Source: Ctena decussata (Eukaryota > Mollusca > Bivalvia > Lucinida > Lucinidae). Taken from it: a stretch of 64,000 nt of DNA. The translations under genes were made by a program, and so were the position numbers. The DNA is taken from positions 27,522,503 to 27,586,502 of the forward strand of contig OZ022511.1 of assembly GCA_963989385.1 (NCBI GenBank). Reading direction: 5' to 3'. Position 1 is the first letter of the stretch, and every line of letters begins with the position of its first letter. Shown here one piece after another: positions 34,101 to 42,182 of this stretch. The notes under the pieces were generated by a model. That model made no database searches. It saw nothing but the letters and a program-made list of their open reading frames with translations, and was not told the origin of the DNA.

Positions 34101-35937
34101 CAACACGCTCATGTCTCGTTCTCGCTGCAAACGGTGGATTAGTCTCCCAAGTACAACAACAATGGACATAGACTTTTTGGCCTGCAATAAACACAATAGT
34201 TGTATTGGAAGACCCATCTCAAAAAAAGACAAGCCCCCAATCGCCCCCCAATATCCGAAACCGAAAGTAGACGTTCATGTTCTAGACCTCTATGATTCTT
34301 GTTGCTGCTTCGAAAATGAGGGATGTTTAAACATGAAAACTTCTAAACATTTAGTAAAGGCAAGCATACCAGTTTAAAGAATTTACAAGTACGCATTCTC
34401 TGTGCTATTTTCTATAAAACTGCATTCGGAACAGAAGTTGTCGCGTAAAATAACCACGAATATTGGCATTGCCGGTTTTCCTGTGACTTGAAACACCACG
34501 TGGTCATCCATACTGAGAATACTACCTACCATTTTGATAGCAGATTTACTCTAAATCTCAGGCAGGGAATACATAATAAATCATAAAACTCAGAGAATAC
34601 TACCTACATGTACCACTTTGACGTCAGATTTACTTTTGAATTATCAGACGGGGAGTACTTTTGACACTGTCAGACAAGAATTACATAGTAAATCCCCAGA
34701 CACCAAGAATACTACCTACTACTCTGATTCCAGATTTTCGTTCTACACTGTCAGGCAGGAGAATTACTATCTACCACTTTGTCATATTTGCTTCTGACAT
34801 TGTCAAGCAGAGAGTACAGAATGAATCCCAGACACCATAAATAATACCTACCACTTCTACATCAGATTAAGTTTTGACAATGTGGGACAAAGAGTACATA
34901 ATAGATCCCCCAAATACTAAGAATACTACTTACCACTTTAATATCAGACTTACTTTTGACACTGTAAGGCGAAGGGTACATAGAAACTCACCAAACACTA
35001 AGAATATTACCTACCACTTCGATATGAGATTTATTTTTGACACTGTTAAGGAGTACATAATAGTTCTCATAGCACCCCCCTCCCCCCCCCCCCCCCCCCC
35101 AAAAAAAAAAAAAAAAAAAAAATACTACCTACATGTACCACTTCGATGTCAGATTTGCTTTTGACACTGTCAGCAGGGAGCACAGAATGGATCCCAAGAC
35201 ACCATGAATAATACATACCACTTCAATGTCAGATTTACTTTTGACACTGTCAGACAGGGAGTACATAGTGAATCCCCAGACACCTAAAATAGGTATGATG
35301 GTTAGACACAGGATTTTCATCAACTGAAGACGCTTTCCTCGGTCTGTCAGAGGGTTGACACGACATAATGGCCCTGAAATAGCAAATGACGAAAAATTCA
35401 GAATAGGTAAATGGACGGGAGAGAAGGAGTGAAAGTGATAACTTTTTGAGACAATTCCGTTTCATTTACCATGAATTTTATTTGTTATACACATGTATAT
35501 ATTTCATGTTTGTTTATCTTCGCTATGATTTGAATACTGCATGTATAAATGGATAAAAAAGAAATAATTATAAACAACTAATATACGGCGAGCGATGATA
35601 ATATCACTACCAGGTAGGGGAGAGTCGGGTAACTTCGGACAGCGGGTAAATTCGGACAGTGATTTTTTTTCCTTTGTATGTCAGTTGTCTGGAACTAAAA
35701 CAAAACAATAACTGGCCAAACAGTGAATATCCTGATGAGACGGCTCATTATGAGCCGTCTCATCTGGATTTTCTCTGTTTGCAATGGTATGTCCGAATTT
35801 ACCCGCCTGTCCGAAGTTACCCGACTCTCCCCTACATGTACATACCACATCCAATATCTTCAAATATGTTGGTCTGAACCATATCAATAATGGCGGCATT
35901 GTTCACTGGCTCTGCTCCCTTTTTAAGGTTCTCCGTC
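20370..35937 (-). CDS. Membrane guanylate cyclase with NIT-type ectodomain (11 exons, 5' end uncertain)
   Basis: Predicted receptor that makes cGMP from GTP. Exons in transcript order: 35937-35846, 35373-35219, 34181-33880, 32059-31898, 30746-30610, 29869-29664, 28709-28298, 27946-27809, 23534-23436, 21805-21714, 20531-20370; every junction has AG/GT and all phases agree, giving 651 residues. In that numbering: TM1 about 49-70; NIT-like ectodomain about 80-350 with LIHRLQRERDMS at 96-107; TM2 352-372; HNOBA-like coiled coil about 385-417; class III cyclase domain about 428-605; a 45-residue tail. Metal aspartates D438 (FADIFGF) and D482, guanine-selecting E478 and C550, and R561 are present, but the position of the catalytic Asn holds F557. 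Known of the families: NIT domains sense nitrate/nitrite and HNOBA plus cyclase form a dimer. Inferred: plasma-membrane receptor. The frame is open through the first acceptor; the first visible in-frame ATG is at 35882, so the start may be there or in an exon not found. Confidence 0.85.
20578..20732. repeat. GA and CAGA microsatellites in a cyclase intron
   Basis: GA run followed by CAGA repeats at 20578-20631 and a second GA run at 20691-20732. Confidence 0.85.
20910..21039 (-). mobile_element. Severely truncated LINE 3' end in a cyclase intron
   Basis: Opens on the + strand with GGTTTAAACAATATTTATTCA, the same terminus as the LINE at 47935, and is flanked by a 10-bp duplication ACTTTCGTTT (20900-20909 and 21040-21049). 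Lies in the last intron of the guanylate cyclase gene. Confidence 0.65.
21175..21379. mobile_element. Foldback MITE GGGGAGAGTCGGG, copy 1
   Basis: Termini GGGGAGAGTCGGGTAACTTC and GAAGCTACCCGACTCTCCCC, flanked by TA on both sides as in Tc1/mariner-type insertions. Central palindrome GATGAGACGGCTCATAATGA facing TCATTATGAGCC. In the cyclase last intron. Confidence 0.87.
21714..21805 (-). CDS. NIT-guanylate cyclase exon, catalytic domain end
   Basis: Acceptor GTTTTTAG, donor ATCAGT|GTAAGT. Encodes NKIHISEKTFLALKKCGKF and onwards to an RG motif, the standard closing helix and strand of class III nucleotide cyclases. Confidence 0.88.
21875..22092. mobile_element. Foldback MITE, GAGCCGCGACACG family, left end truncated
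   Basis: Starts GTTCGCCCAGCGAAGACTCG and ends TGTGTCGCGGCTCA; in a cyclase intron. Confidence 0.75.
22826..23435. other. Cyclase intron, no element recognised
   Basis: Nothing beyond ordinary intron sequence was seen here. Confidence 0.5.
23436..23534 (-). CDS. NIT-guanylate cyclase exon, guanine-Cys and transition-state loop
   Basis: Acceptor TACTACTAG, donor TTTGC|GTAAGT. Encodes SCMAGVLGTVMLKYCLFGE followed by TVFIASRMKESGL. Cys550 (guanine recognition) and Arg561 are present; the residue seven after the Cys, normally Asn, is Phe. Confidence 0.9.
23535..24544. other. Cyclase intron, no element recognised
   Basis: AT-rich intron sequence; no coding block of the cyclase family is left unassigned between the exons at 23436 and 27809. 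Confidence 0.5.
24545..24818 (-). mobile_element. tRNA-derived SINE in a cyclase intron
   Basis: Same family as 37715: GGTCATGTCGGGACGGTCAG, AGCCAGTAACTGACAACTG, AATCAGCGGAAGGAGAAAC, then a degenerate tRNA-like head (- strand) with B-box region GGTATCGAACACAAG and a GCGCTACCGACTGCACTA D-arm region. More diverged than the 37715 copy. Confidence 0.75.
25033..25296 (+). mobile_element. 5' fragment of a TTTAGCTCGCC element
   Basis: TTTTAGCTCGCCTGAACGAC, then GAAGAGCTATTGTTGTCACC, the same opening as the - strand element at 2312. Runs into the following element. Confidence 0.5.
25300..27190 (+). mobile_element. Tandem-core element, about 10 copies of a ~165-bp unit
   Basis: Opens TTTAGCTCACCTGTCAAGGT then GAGCT (hairpin) and GGTCCGTAGTCCGTTG. 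Units are marked by TCTCTGAAACCATGAGGCCC at about 25548, 25772, 25913, 26076, 26238, 26418, 26581, 26778, 26938 and 27112, each followed by AGCAATGTTTAGTGGTCCCC, AATCCTGCCAACCATGCCC and CATAGACTTATAATG. Same architecture as 12243-13796. A poly(C) run lies at about 26693-26713. In the large cyclase intron. Confidence 0.75.
27809..27946 (-). CDS. NIT-guanylate cyclase exon, catalytic domain middle
   Basis: Acceptor TTGCTTGTAG, donor ACAG|GTAATA. 138 bases. Encodes VPNRNGDMHVPETATLALDL and ends in LRMGIHTG, matching the family block ending in RIGIHTG. Supplies exactly the block missing between the exons at 28298 and 23534. Confidence 0.88.
28078..28211. repeat. TATG / TATC / CATC tetranucleotide repeats
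   Basis: Three consecutive runs (about 10 TATG, 13 TATC, 6 CATC), in the intron between the cyclase exons at 27809 and 28298. Confidence 0.92.
28298..28709 (-). CDS. NIT-guanylate cyclase exon, TM2, HNOBA coiled coil and first half of catalytic domain
   Basis: Acceptor ATATTTGCAG, donor GCTTCAG|GTAAGG. 412 bases. Starts with TM2 (VAIYAVLVVVVISM), then the HNOBA-like helix (LNIEKHKADKLLYQMVPESI), then catalytic motifs FADIFGF (metal Asp) and KVETINDCYMVASG (guanine-selecting Glu and second metal Asp). The usual Gly before the second Asp is Asn here. Confidence 0.92.
28944..29306. mobile_element. TIR element CCGTAAACGCG with TA target duplication
   Basis: CCGTAAACGCGATAATTTTC at the left and GAAAATTACCGCGTTTACGG at the right, flanked by TA. 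Sub-terminal AACCGCGAA/TTCGCGG words in both orientations. Non-coding, mariner-like MITE in a cyclase intron. Holds the palindrome at 29127-29168. Confidence 0.87.
29127..29168. repeat. Perfect 42-bp palindrome
   Basis: AGTTCTTTCATTAACCTGCG mirrored exactly by the following bases around the central GCGGCCGC. Confidence 0.93.
29307..29600. repeat. Dispersed repeat shared by two cyclase introns, copy 1
   Basis: Shares GATCAGCAGC-type, AATAATCAATGA, CTCGACAAGGAAATC and GGCAAGCCTCGC with 32820-33250; similarity also extends upstream (28800-28920 against 32760-32870). Confidence 0.6.
29664..29869 (-). CDS. NIT-guanylate cyclase exon, membrane-proximal ectodomain
   Basis: Acceptor GCGTTTTAG, donor TCAAAG|GTAAGA. 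206 bases, ends in phase 0. Two N-glycosylation sequons (NIT in GLNITS and NMT in FDNMTEY) agree with an extracellular location just before TM2. Confidence 0.78.
30610..30746 (-). CDS. NIT-guanylate cyclase exon, ectodomain
   Basis: Acceptor GGCTTGTAG, donor ATCAG|GTAAGT. 137 bases, phase 2 in and phase 1 out; encodes FPKWTDYEFYNEQIHDF and onwards, part of the helical ectodomain. Confidence 0.75.
30747..31674. other. Cyclase intron, no element recognised
   Basis: Contains a 151-codon open frame at 30864-31319 (+) with no domain or codon pattern that supports a gene. Confidence 0.5.
31675..31884. mobile_element. MITE with TAGTCGACTCTCGATATCTC ends
   Basis: Left TAGTCGACTCTCGATATCTC, right GAGATATCGAGAGTTGATTG; internal GAGATATCAGTAGTTTGAGA words. 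TA-type ends, Tc1/pogo-like MITE in a cyclase intron. Confidence 0.75.
31898..32059 (-). CDS. NIT-guanylate cyclase exon, ectodomain
   Basis: Acceptor ACATTTTCAG, donor GACG|GTGAGT; the split Ser and Arg codons are completed exactly by neighbouring exons. Encodes SITREFLEWLVENIKG and an aromatic-rich continuation of the ectodomain. Confidence 0.75.
32820..33250. repeat. Dispersed repeat shared by two cyclase introns, copy 2
   Basis: Partner of 29307-29600 (ATTTCTGATCAGCTGCCATT, GAGAAAAATAATCAATGATG, CTCGACAAGGAAATCTCAGG). Confidence 0.6.
33525..33732. repeat. Two-copy tandem repeat, ~108 bp
   Basis: ACAGTTCGCAAATAAAGGTC to GCATGCAATTTACGCTCT is followed directly by a second copy with a short internal deletion. 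Cyclase intron. Confidence 0.85.
33880..34181 (-). CDS. NIT-guanylate cyclase exon, NIT core
   Basis: Acceptor TTATTGCAG, donor ACAG|GTAACT. 302 bases, phase 0 in and phase 2 out. Encodes the hallmark NIT helix (LIHRLQRERDMSVLYLS) followed by a helical stretch, as expected for the ligand-binding helical bundle of NIT domains. Confidence 0.8.
34518..35218 (-). repeat. Intronic tandem array derived from the end of the TM1 exon and its donor
   Basis: About eight degenerate units of 55-100 bp. On the + strand each reads AATACTACCTACCACTT, then GATGTCAGATTTACTTTTGA, CACTGTCAGACAGGGAGTAC and AATCCCAGACACC. This is the reverse complement of the last ~65 bases of the exon at 35219-35373 plus the first ~12 bases of its intron, so most units carry a potential GTG|GTAGGTAGT donor. 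Poly(C) and poly(A) interrupt it at 35077-35122. Confidence 0.85.
35219..35373 (-). CDS. NIT-guanylate cyclase exon, TM1
   Basis: Acceptor CTATTTCAG, donor GAAGTG|GTATGT. Encodes a basic stretch (TDRGKRLQ) then a hydrophobic helix (LCLTIIPILGVWGF) and the start of the ectodomain. The 3' half of this exon and its donor recur as degenerate tandem copies in the next intron (34518-35218). Confidence 0.75.
35617..35832. mobile_element. Foldback MITE GGGGAGAGTCGGG, copy 2
   Basis: Same family as 21175-21379, TA on both sides, in the intron between the first two recognised cyclase exons. GATGAGACGGCTCATTATGA at the centre. Confidence 0.87.
35846..35937 (-). CDS. NIT-guanylate cyclase exon, N-terminal cytosolic segment
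   Basis: Acceptor TTCTTCCAG before 35937 and donor G|GTATGT after 35846. Encodes residues 1-30 plus the first base of a Gly codon, continued in phase by the next exon. An in-frame ATG lies at 35882 (residue 19). Upstream of this exon, repeat sequence begins and no further coding exon was recognised. This is the least secure exon because it has no conserved domain, only phase and splice-site agreement. Confidence 0.55.
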
Positions 35938-37246
35938 CTGGAAGAAAGGAGCTTGGATTACTCTTTGAGGTTTAAAATTATCAACTTCACGGGAGGAAAA
36001 TCTGCCATTTTCTTTTTTACTTCCCTTCAAAAAAGAGCCCGGGTCAACTCTTAAAAAAACTAGAAATGTGTCCATAGGACACGGATGCTCCCGCCTAGTG
36101 CCCTAAGTAAGATGGCGCCTTGTTTAAGGTACTGGCACTTGTAGCATAACTAGGTTCACAAAGGCAGATTTCTGTGGTACATGTTTTATTGTTATCCTTG
36201 GGCGGTGCGTTTGTTTACATCAAAGCGGCACGTTGTGTACACATGTAACCTCTTCAGACTGTTTTAAATCAGATTGTTTTGTCACATGTGTGGGAAATTT
36301 TTATTCATGAGCGTTATTTATCATTTGCTTTTGTTTATCATAAGTTCAAAACAAAATAAATGCAGAAGAGAAATCGATAATCTGTAGTACTGTTGGTGTT
36401 AAAGTGTATATACTTTAAAATAATGGTCTGTAAATAGAATCACGGGTTGGCTGAGCGGTTTAACCGACTGTTCCATAAAGCAAGTTTCTTTTCAGTTGAG
36501 AGATCGATCCCTACTTGGGGCTTTATCTTTTTTTTTCATGATGAAGCCCACTGGTCTACCGCCCCTCGCACCTTCCACAAATTCGCAAGGCCCATGCAGT
36601 TGATTCTATGAGCACTATGCATTTCAAAATTATTGGGGGGAAGGGGCAGCCCCCGGCAAATCGTAGACAACCATTGTTTAAAGGGAAGGGGGCAGGGCAT
36701 GAGGGTCGGGGTGCCATGCATTTACTGATTTACTGGAGGGCCTCCCCACACACACACCTTTTTTCTACGCCTGTGTATTTATGTCTTCAGTAATAAGCTG
36801 TCCCTTTTCCAGGTAGGTCTTCTTGACATGGTCCTATAGCATTGTTTTGGTGTTAAGTGTGAAGACATTCACATTACGTTCTGGCCGATTCATAGACGAC
36901 CAAGAAAACAGAGGGGAAAATGGACAAAACCCTGCTTGTTTACACACTGAGCAGGCAACCAAGCAGTTGCCTTGTTATCTCATGATCTAGGTTTTATGGA
37001 CGGACAAATGGACAGAAAGACGGTGTGGCTGATGGATGAATAACAATAATACACCCTAATTTGGTCGAATATCTGTAGGACACTAATAATGGATTGCCTT
37101 GTTGGATTTATTCTAAAAATGTAGCTGACAAATATCATCAAAATTAGAATAGGTAAGTATCCAGTATCCATTTTTGATGAGGGTCGGTTTGCAAAAGCTA
37201 TAAGAATTTAATAAAAGTGATAAATCATCAATATATTATTTTTTTA

Positions 37247-37592
37247 ACTTCTGTTTTTCTACCGAATTATGATATTTCTCGCATCCGTGAGGGTTCAAAC
37301 CCGGCCAGCGACATATAAAATATTTACAACGAATTATGTCTCCATTGTGGTTGAAAAGACAAGTGTCGCCTCCATTGATGAGAGAAATATCATAATTCGG
37401 TAGAAAAACAGAAGTTTAGAATAAGAAGAAACCCCTATATACGGAGTGTACTGCAACGTCAGTTAGCTTTATATACGTTATTTGAGCGTCCTTTTTTGGG
37501 GACGTCTCGGTAGCGTAATGGTTAAAGCTGACGCACATTGCAGTGCTAGGCGCTGTCGCCGCATCCGTGAGGGTTCAAACCCGGCCAGCGAC
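37247..37592. mobile_element. Composite insertion with perfect hairpin and 3' tRNA-like segment
   Basis: Flanked by ATATTATTTTTTTA at 37233-37246 and 37593-37606; the right flanking copy (near 62490) is the empty site. Contains a perfect 35-bp inverted repeat (37246-37280 and 37382-37416) and ends in a tRNA-like segment (37498-37592) with A-box-like TAGCGTAATGGTTA and B-box-like GGGTTCAAACCC. The last 35 bases of that segment also occur inside the hairpin loop (37280-37314). Confidence 0.75.
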
Positions 37593-37714
37593 ATATTATT
37601 TTTTTATTTTCGTTTTTTTTTAATGGCCTCAGCAGTGTATTAATTAAGGTATTAAGGTATTCCCAAGTGAATTAAAAATTTTGTGGCATAAACATAACAA
37701 AATACTAAAACAAA

Positions 37715-37978
37715 ATTGATTGATTTATTGCTTAACGTCCACGGTAAAAAACTATGGTCATGTCGGGACGGTCAGTTAAACTAACCACACTATTCCTGGG
37801 CAGGCTTAGACCTCCTAAGCGGTTAACCAGTTCTAAGTGCACATCGCCAGTAACTGACAACTGCCCTTCTTGAATCAGCGGAAGGAGAAACGAAAGTATG
37901 TGGCCAGACCGGGTTTCGAACCCAGGACCTCTGACTTATGAGTCAGGTGCCCTACCGATTCCGCTAAGCGGCCCGGCT
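37715..37978 (-). mobile_element. tRNA-derived SINE (best-preserved copy)
   Basis: On the - strand: tRNA-like head with A-box TAGCGGAATCGGTAGGGCAC, anticodon arm TGACTCATAAGTCA and B-box GGGTTCGAACCC, then a body with GTTTCTCCTTCCGCTGATTC and CTGACCGTCCCGACATGACC, ending GGACGTTAAGCAATAAATCA. The head resembles elongator tRNA-Met. Confidence 0.82.
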
Positions 37979-40485
37979 AAAAAAATAATAATCTAAAAAA
38001 ATGAGTAAGATTGAAAATTTACAGAGTAACTACACTAAAGGAACTGACTGAATCAGATCCCAAACCCTATCCCCAACATCAAAGGGAAAGTTGTTGCCAT
38101 GGAAACGTCAATCATAACACGTTAATATATTAAAACATATCTGTGACTATCACATGTAAACATCATATAACAGTTTAAACAAGTCAAATAAAGAATAAAA
38201 TGCAGAAATACTGCGAAATACGTTAAAAATGTTCTAGAAATGTGAAAGTTTTGAGGTTGTTACCATGGCAACGGCAACCATAACGCGCTTTAGATATTAT
38301 GTAAATTATATATTCTTTAAATACTTCCAATAATAGATGTTACAAAACAAATCAAGAAAATCCAGCATGAAATACTGCAAAAATAAAGTTAATTAAATGC
38401 TTTAAAAATGTGTTATTAGAAGTTGTTGCCATGGCAACAACAAATATACCACGCTTATATTATTACTTTTTTTCGGTAATTATTACAGTCATACATCCTA
38501 TAATAATTTAAACATTTATCTTTTATATGCTACAAAAGTGTTTATATTTGATTTACAATGGTGTTACTTTGACTATTTCTGTGTGTATTTTAGTTGTAAA
38601 AGGCTGAGTTATTGCCCTTTAGTACTCAGTAGTCTGACGTCATCATTGTCAAATATGCACGAGCATAAACACTAATTAATATTGTCATAGTTTAACTTCA
38701 TAAATACTCATAAATACAGAGGAAAAAAAAAACGCTAATAAATTCTTCCCCACTCCCTTTTTTTTACCCAGATTTCCTGCTTGCTACCACACATTACAAA
38801 TGACAGATCTTCTCAGAAATGAGCATCAGTACAGGAATAAAAATTATACTTCTTTTAATTAGAGTTACCTAACTAATTTTTATGACAACAAAATTCATTT
38901 CTGACATGGGGCCAAAATCGGCCCTTATTGCACCTCGTCCTTTAGGAACACTGCGGTTATTTTTATCTATTTTTTGTTAATCTTGCAGCTCTTGGATTAC
39001 ATCATTAATAATCAAGGGTCGGTTATATTTGCACGTGCATTTTATGCTCATCTCTTTAAACGATATGAGCCTTGTCCGGGCAAAATATGTTTGACACTAT
39101 ACGCAAACAGTGGGTACCAAGATAAGTCTATGCAACTGCCTAGTCTGTCAGAGTTAGTGCAGTTCACCGTTTGATTTCCAGAAGGCACACTTATTGCGCC
39201 TAACCTGTTATGATTGTGCTAGTGCACAGACTAGTCTGGACATAGGTGTTTTGCATACACCACAAGGCTGACTTTATCACGACACGACTCAAATGGCATG
39301 CGCAAGGAAAAAATGTGCTTCAACCCATAATATTTTCAGCGAAATATGTATGTATACGCAACCAGGAGGTACCAAGATATGTCTACGCTCATGTGTAGTC
39401 TACCCTGCTCTGATTGCGCATGCGACTAGTCAAGACACGTGCGTTTTGCTTATGAAATAAGACTGGTTTTATCATGACGAGGTATGCGCAAGGAAAAATG
39501 TATTTCACCCCATCTTGGGAAAAGCGAATGCAGTCCCATTAGTGTCTTTTCTTTTCGCACTCTTTACGGCGCCACAGTGTATGATGCTCAAGATTGCTTA
39601 TACATGTTGTGAACGCATACATGTTACCACAGCCTGGGCTGATTCTTCTCGTCGCATGTGGCAATTTTCCGAGGGTGCGGCTCTTGGGTTAAATCATTGG
39701 CAATCAGGATAATCAAATGTCGATCTTATTTTCACGTGCATTTTATGCTCATCTCTTGTTTTGAATGTTATTAGCCCTTTCCGGGTAAAATATGTTTGAC
39801 GCTATACACAAACAGTGGGTACCAGGATAAGTCCATGTAACTGCGTTGTCTGTCAGAGTAAGTGCAGTGCATCGTTTACGAGAGAGCCTGCACTGCTTAG
39901 ACTAGTCAGAAAAAGTGTATTACGTACTGGAATTAGTAAGATGTTGCGTGTTTGACTTTCCATGCACTTACTGAGCAGACGGTGCATATGCTCATCTGAA
40001 GACTTTCTTCGCGTGGCGCAACACTAAATATTCCAGCCACATTCAATGATAACAGATTTATTCCTCATGCTCATCTGACACACAACGCTGACACAACGTC
40101 GTGTCATTAACGTTGGTTAAACGTCACTATGCCGTTGAATTAACGTTGATATTGACTGTTATTTTTTACTTTAGACAAAAGCTGATCATATGAGGCGCGA
40201 ATTAGTACTCCGAAATAAAGAGGCTTATCGAAGATGTTTTGCCATAGTTTAATCGATGATCACAAAACCAATGAATCACGTTGCATCAACGTTGATTCGA
40301 TGATGATTCAACTTTCTTTGTCTGCTGGCATGATGAGACTGAAATGCAAACATCGCAGATCCTGATACGACTGCTCTACTAGGCCTGCAATGTGTGTCCC
40401 AGTAGTAAGAACTGCAGGATAGGCTATTACTGATCGCAAACTCTCAAAAGTACACTTTGTAAATGTTAAAAATCGGTACTTTGTT

Positions 40486-40605
40486 GTCTACGGCCATAAT
40501 ACATTGAAAACATCGGTTCTCGTCCGATCACGGAAATTAAGCAACATCGGGCCCTGTTAGTACTTGGATGGGTGACCGGCTGAGAATACCGGGTGCTGCA
40601 GACTT
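40486..40605 (+). rRNA. 5S rRNA, unit 1 (variant copy)
   Basis: 120 bases from GTCTACGGCC to GCTGCAGACTT, followed by a T4 run that would terminate Pol III. Contains internal control region motifs TTAAGCAAC and GGATGGGTGACC. Compared with the other copies in this window it carries changes in the 3' half (CGGCTGAGAATACC instead of CGCCTGGGAATACC; CATCGGGCCCTG), so it may be a pseudogene. Confidence 0.8.
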
Positions 40606-41433
40606 TTGTCTGCTTTTCTTTATTTTCTATTTTTATTTCTTTTTTCTTTGATAGTTTTCTTCCCCCAATTTCACGATCACTGTATATGTATCTCAAAGCT
40701 GTGCGAAGGAAAATACTTTTCCCTCAACGTTATAGACCGTTTACCGTCTGCTGTGCACTGTCCACTCACCCTTCGCTTTGGAGCATGCTGAAAAGTAGTG
40801 CATGTTGTTCGCGGTTTTCTGTATACTATTTACTGTCCAGTGAAGTGTCTACTGTCTTTCTACTGCGTCCTGGATACTGTTTACTGCGGCCTGTCTGCTA
40901 CAACATGGATGTGGTGCAAGCACAGGGGCATGGGTACAAGGTCGCAGCATGTGCGCCTGTTTCAGCGCATCTGGACTCTAAAATGATGTACCTTCAACCA
41001 AAGTGGAGTCGCACAAACAGATGAAACCAACACAAGCATCATAGTAACCTGCACTTTATGGGAGATGAACCCTGGTGGCCCGTAAGAATAATAAAGGATT
41101 GCAAAAATTCCTATGTAGCACATACCTATATTTGGGCAGTAAAACCCAGACGCAGGCACATCTAATTTTCTGTACATTTAAGTTCTGCAATAGTTAAAAC
41201 AAATAATAAAAAAAAACAAGTAAATTAAAAAGGCAGTTCTGACATTTTTCTTGTCAATTTTAGTTTTGTATGATAGAAATGCAGAATTTATCAATTTTGG
41301 CAATATGCACAAATTCTCGCATTATTTCTTTTCCCTAGAGAATCGCGTCTTTCGTCTGAGGATCGATGCTAATGAAAGGTGGAACTAGAATAAATTAGTT
41401 ATGACTGTGGGCAGACTTCCAATATCATTATTT

Positions 41434-41679
41434 TGAACCACGACGCGAGAAAACCAACAAAGTGGTTGTGCGCCCAGCGCAGACTCAGATAAGCCCCGGG
41501 CATCCAAGCAGTCTGATCAGAGTCTTTGCTGTCCACATGAAGGTAGCGCGCCACGTTAGACCCTTAGCTATCGTTAAAGCGCTTAGAAAAGACTGTGATC
41601 ATACTAGGCGGATGCCCAGGCTGATCTGAGTCTGCGATGGGCGCACTTCCACTTTGTTGCTTTCTCGTGTCGCGGCTCA
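41434..41679. mobile_element. Foldback MITE (GAGCCGCGACACG family) inside 5S unit 1
   Basis: TGAACCACGACGCGAGAAAA at the left, TTTCTCGTGTCGCGGCTCA at the right. Present at the same place in all five units (43803-44045, 47034-47278, 53707-53951, 57988-58232), so it joined the unit before the array expanded. Confidence 0.85.
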
Positions 41680-42182
41680 TTTTTTTTTTTTCTGATTCAG
41701 ATAAACGGATACCTAATTGGAAGCTCAAGGAGACGGATCAAATCTTCACATTGATACATACTACCCAGCAGGCACATAACGTTATAATGACGTCGCATTG
41801 ACGTCGACGCAAACATTACATTTCATCGACGTCATTCTGACGTCATGTGCCCGCTGGGAAATACTTTACTGCCCAACAGGCACATTACGTCGAAATGACG
41901 TCGTATTGACGTCGATACGGCATGGTGGCGTCGCATCGACCCCATTTTGACATCATTACGACGTCATGTGCCTGCTGGGTGTCTTGCAATGCTGTTCAAC
42001 AATTTCCATCGTTTTAATTTACTCTCTCTATTGGGACACCTTTGAATTACCAGATTATTCTAAAATTTAAACAAATGCTAAAAGTAGCTGACAGTGTGTC
42101 AAAAATACTGATAGGATATGACGCATTGCACATCTTGATCTGATTCTAAAGTGATTTCTCAGATACATCTATCCCAAAATTT

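Larger units (their letters stand above)
36152..38943. repeat. Flanking segment, left copy
   Basis: Homologous to 59133-63840 in pieces: 36208-36605 matches 59148-59542 in direct orientation; 36610-36870 matches 59542-59806 inverted; 36873-38940 matches 62128-63835 in direct orientation. No gene; contains the composite insertion at 37247, the SINE at 37715, and repeated GTTGCCATGGCAACAAC words. A short run with a tRNA-like look (GGTTGGCTGAGCGGTTTAAC at 36442) may be a decayed tRNA/SINE head. Confidence 0.85.
38944..42182. repeat. 5S rDNA macro-unit 1 (3.24 kb)
   Basis: Starts at AGGAACACTGCGG. Order within the unit: spacer with three related sub-repeats (about 39020-39170, 39290-39440, 39720-39880), a GTTGATTC/AACGTTG-rich stretch, the 5S gene, about 550 bp of conserved downstream spacer, a foldback element (41434-41679), two palindromic CCCAGCAGGCAC blocks (41763-41858 and 41872-41979), then a shared AT-rich tail ending ATACATCTATCCCAAAA. 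The same order recurs in the following units. Confidence 0.88.

Noticed and set aside
37498..37592. Possible genuine tRNA gene
   Set aside because: A- and B-box-like words are present, but the acceptor and T stems do not pair well and the segment is part of a duplicated-target insertion.
37905..37977. Possible tRNA-Met gene on the - strand
   Set aside because: The acceptor stem pairs only partly and the sequence continues into a SINE body shared with three other loci.
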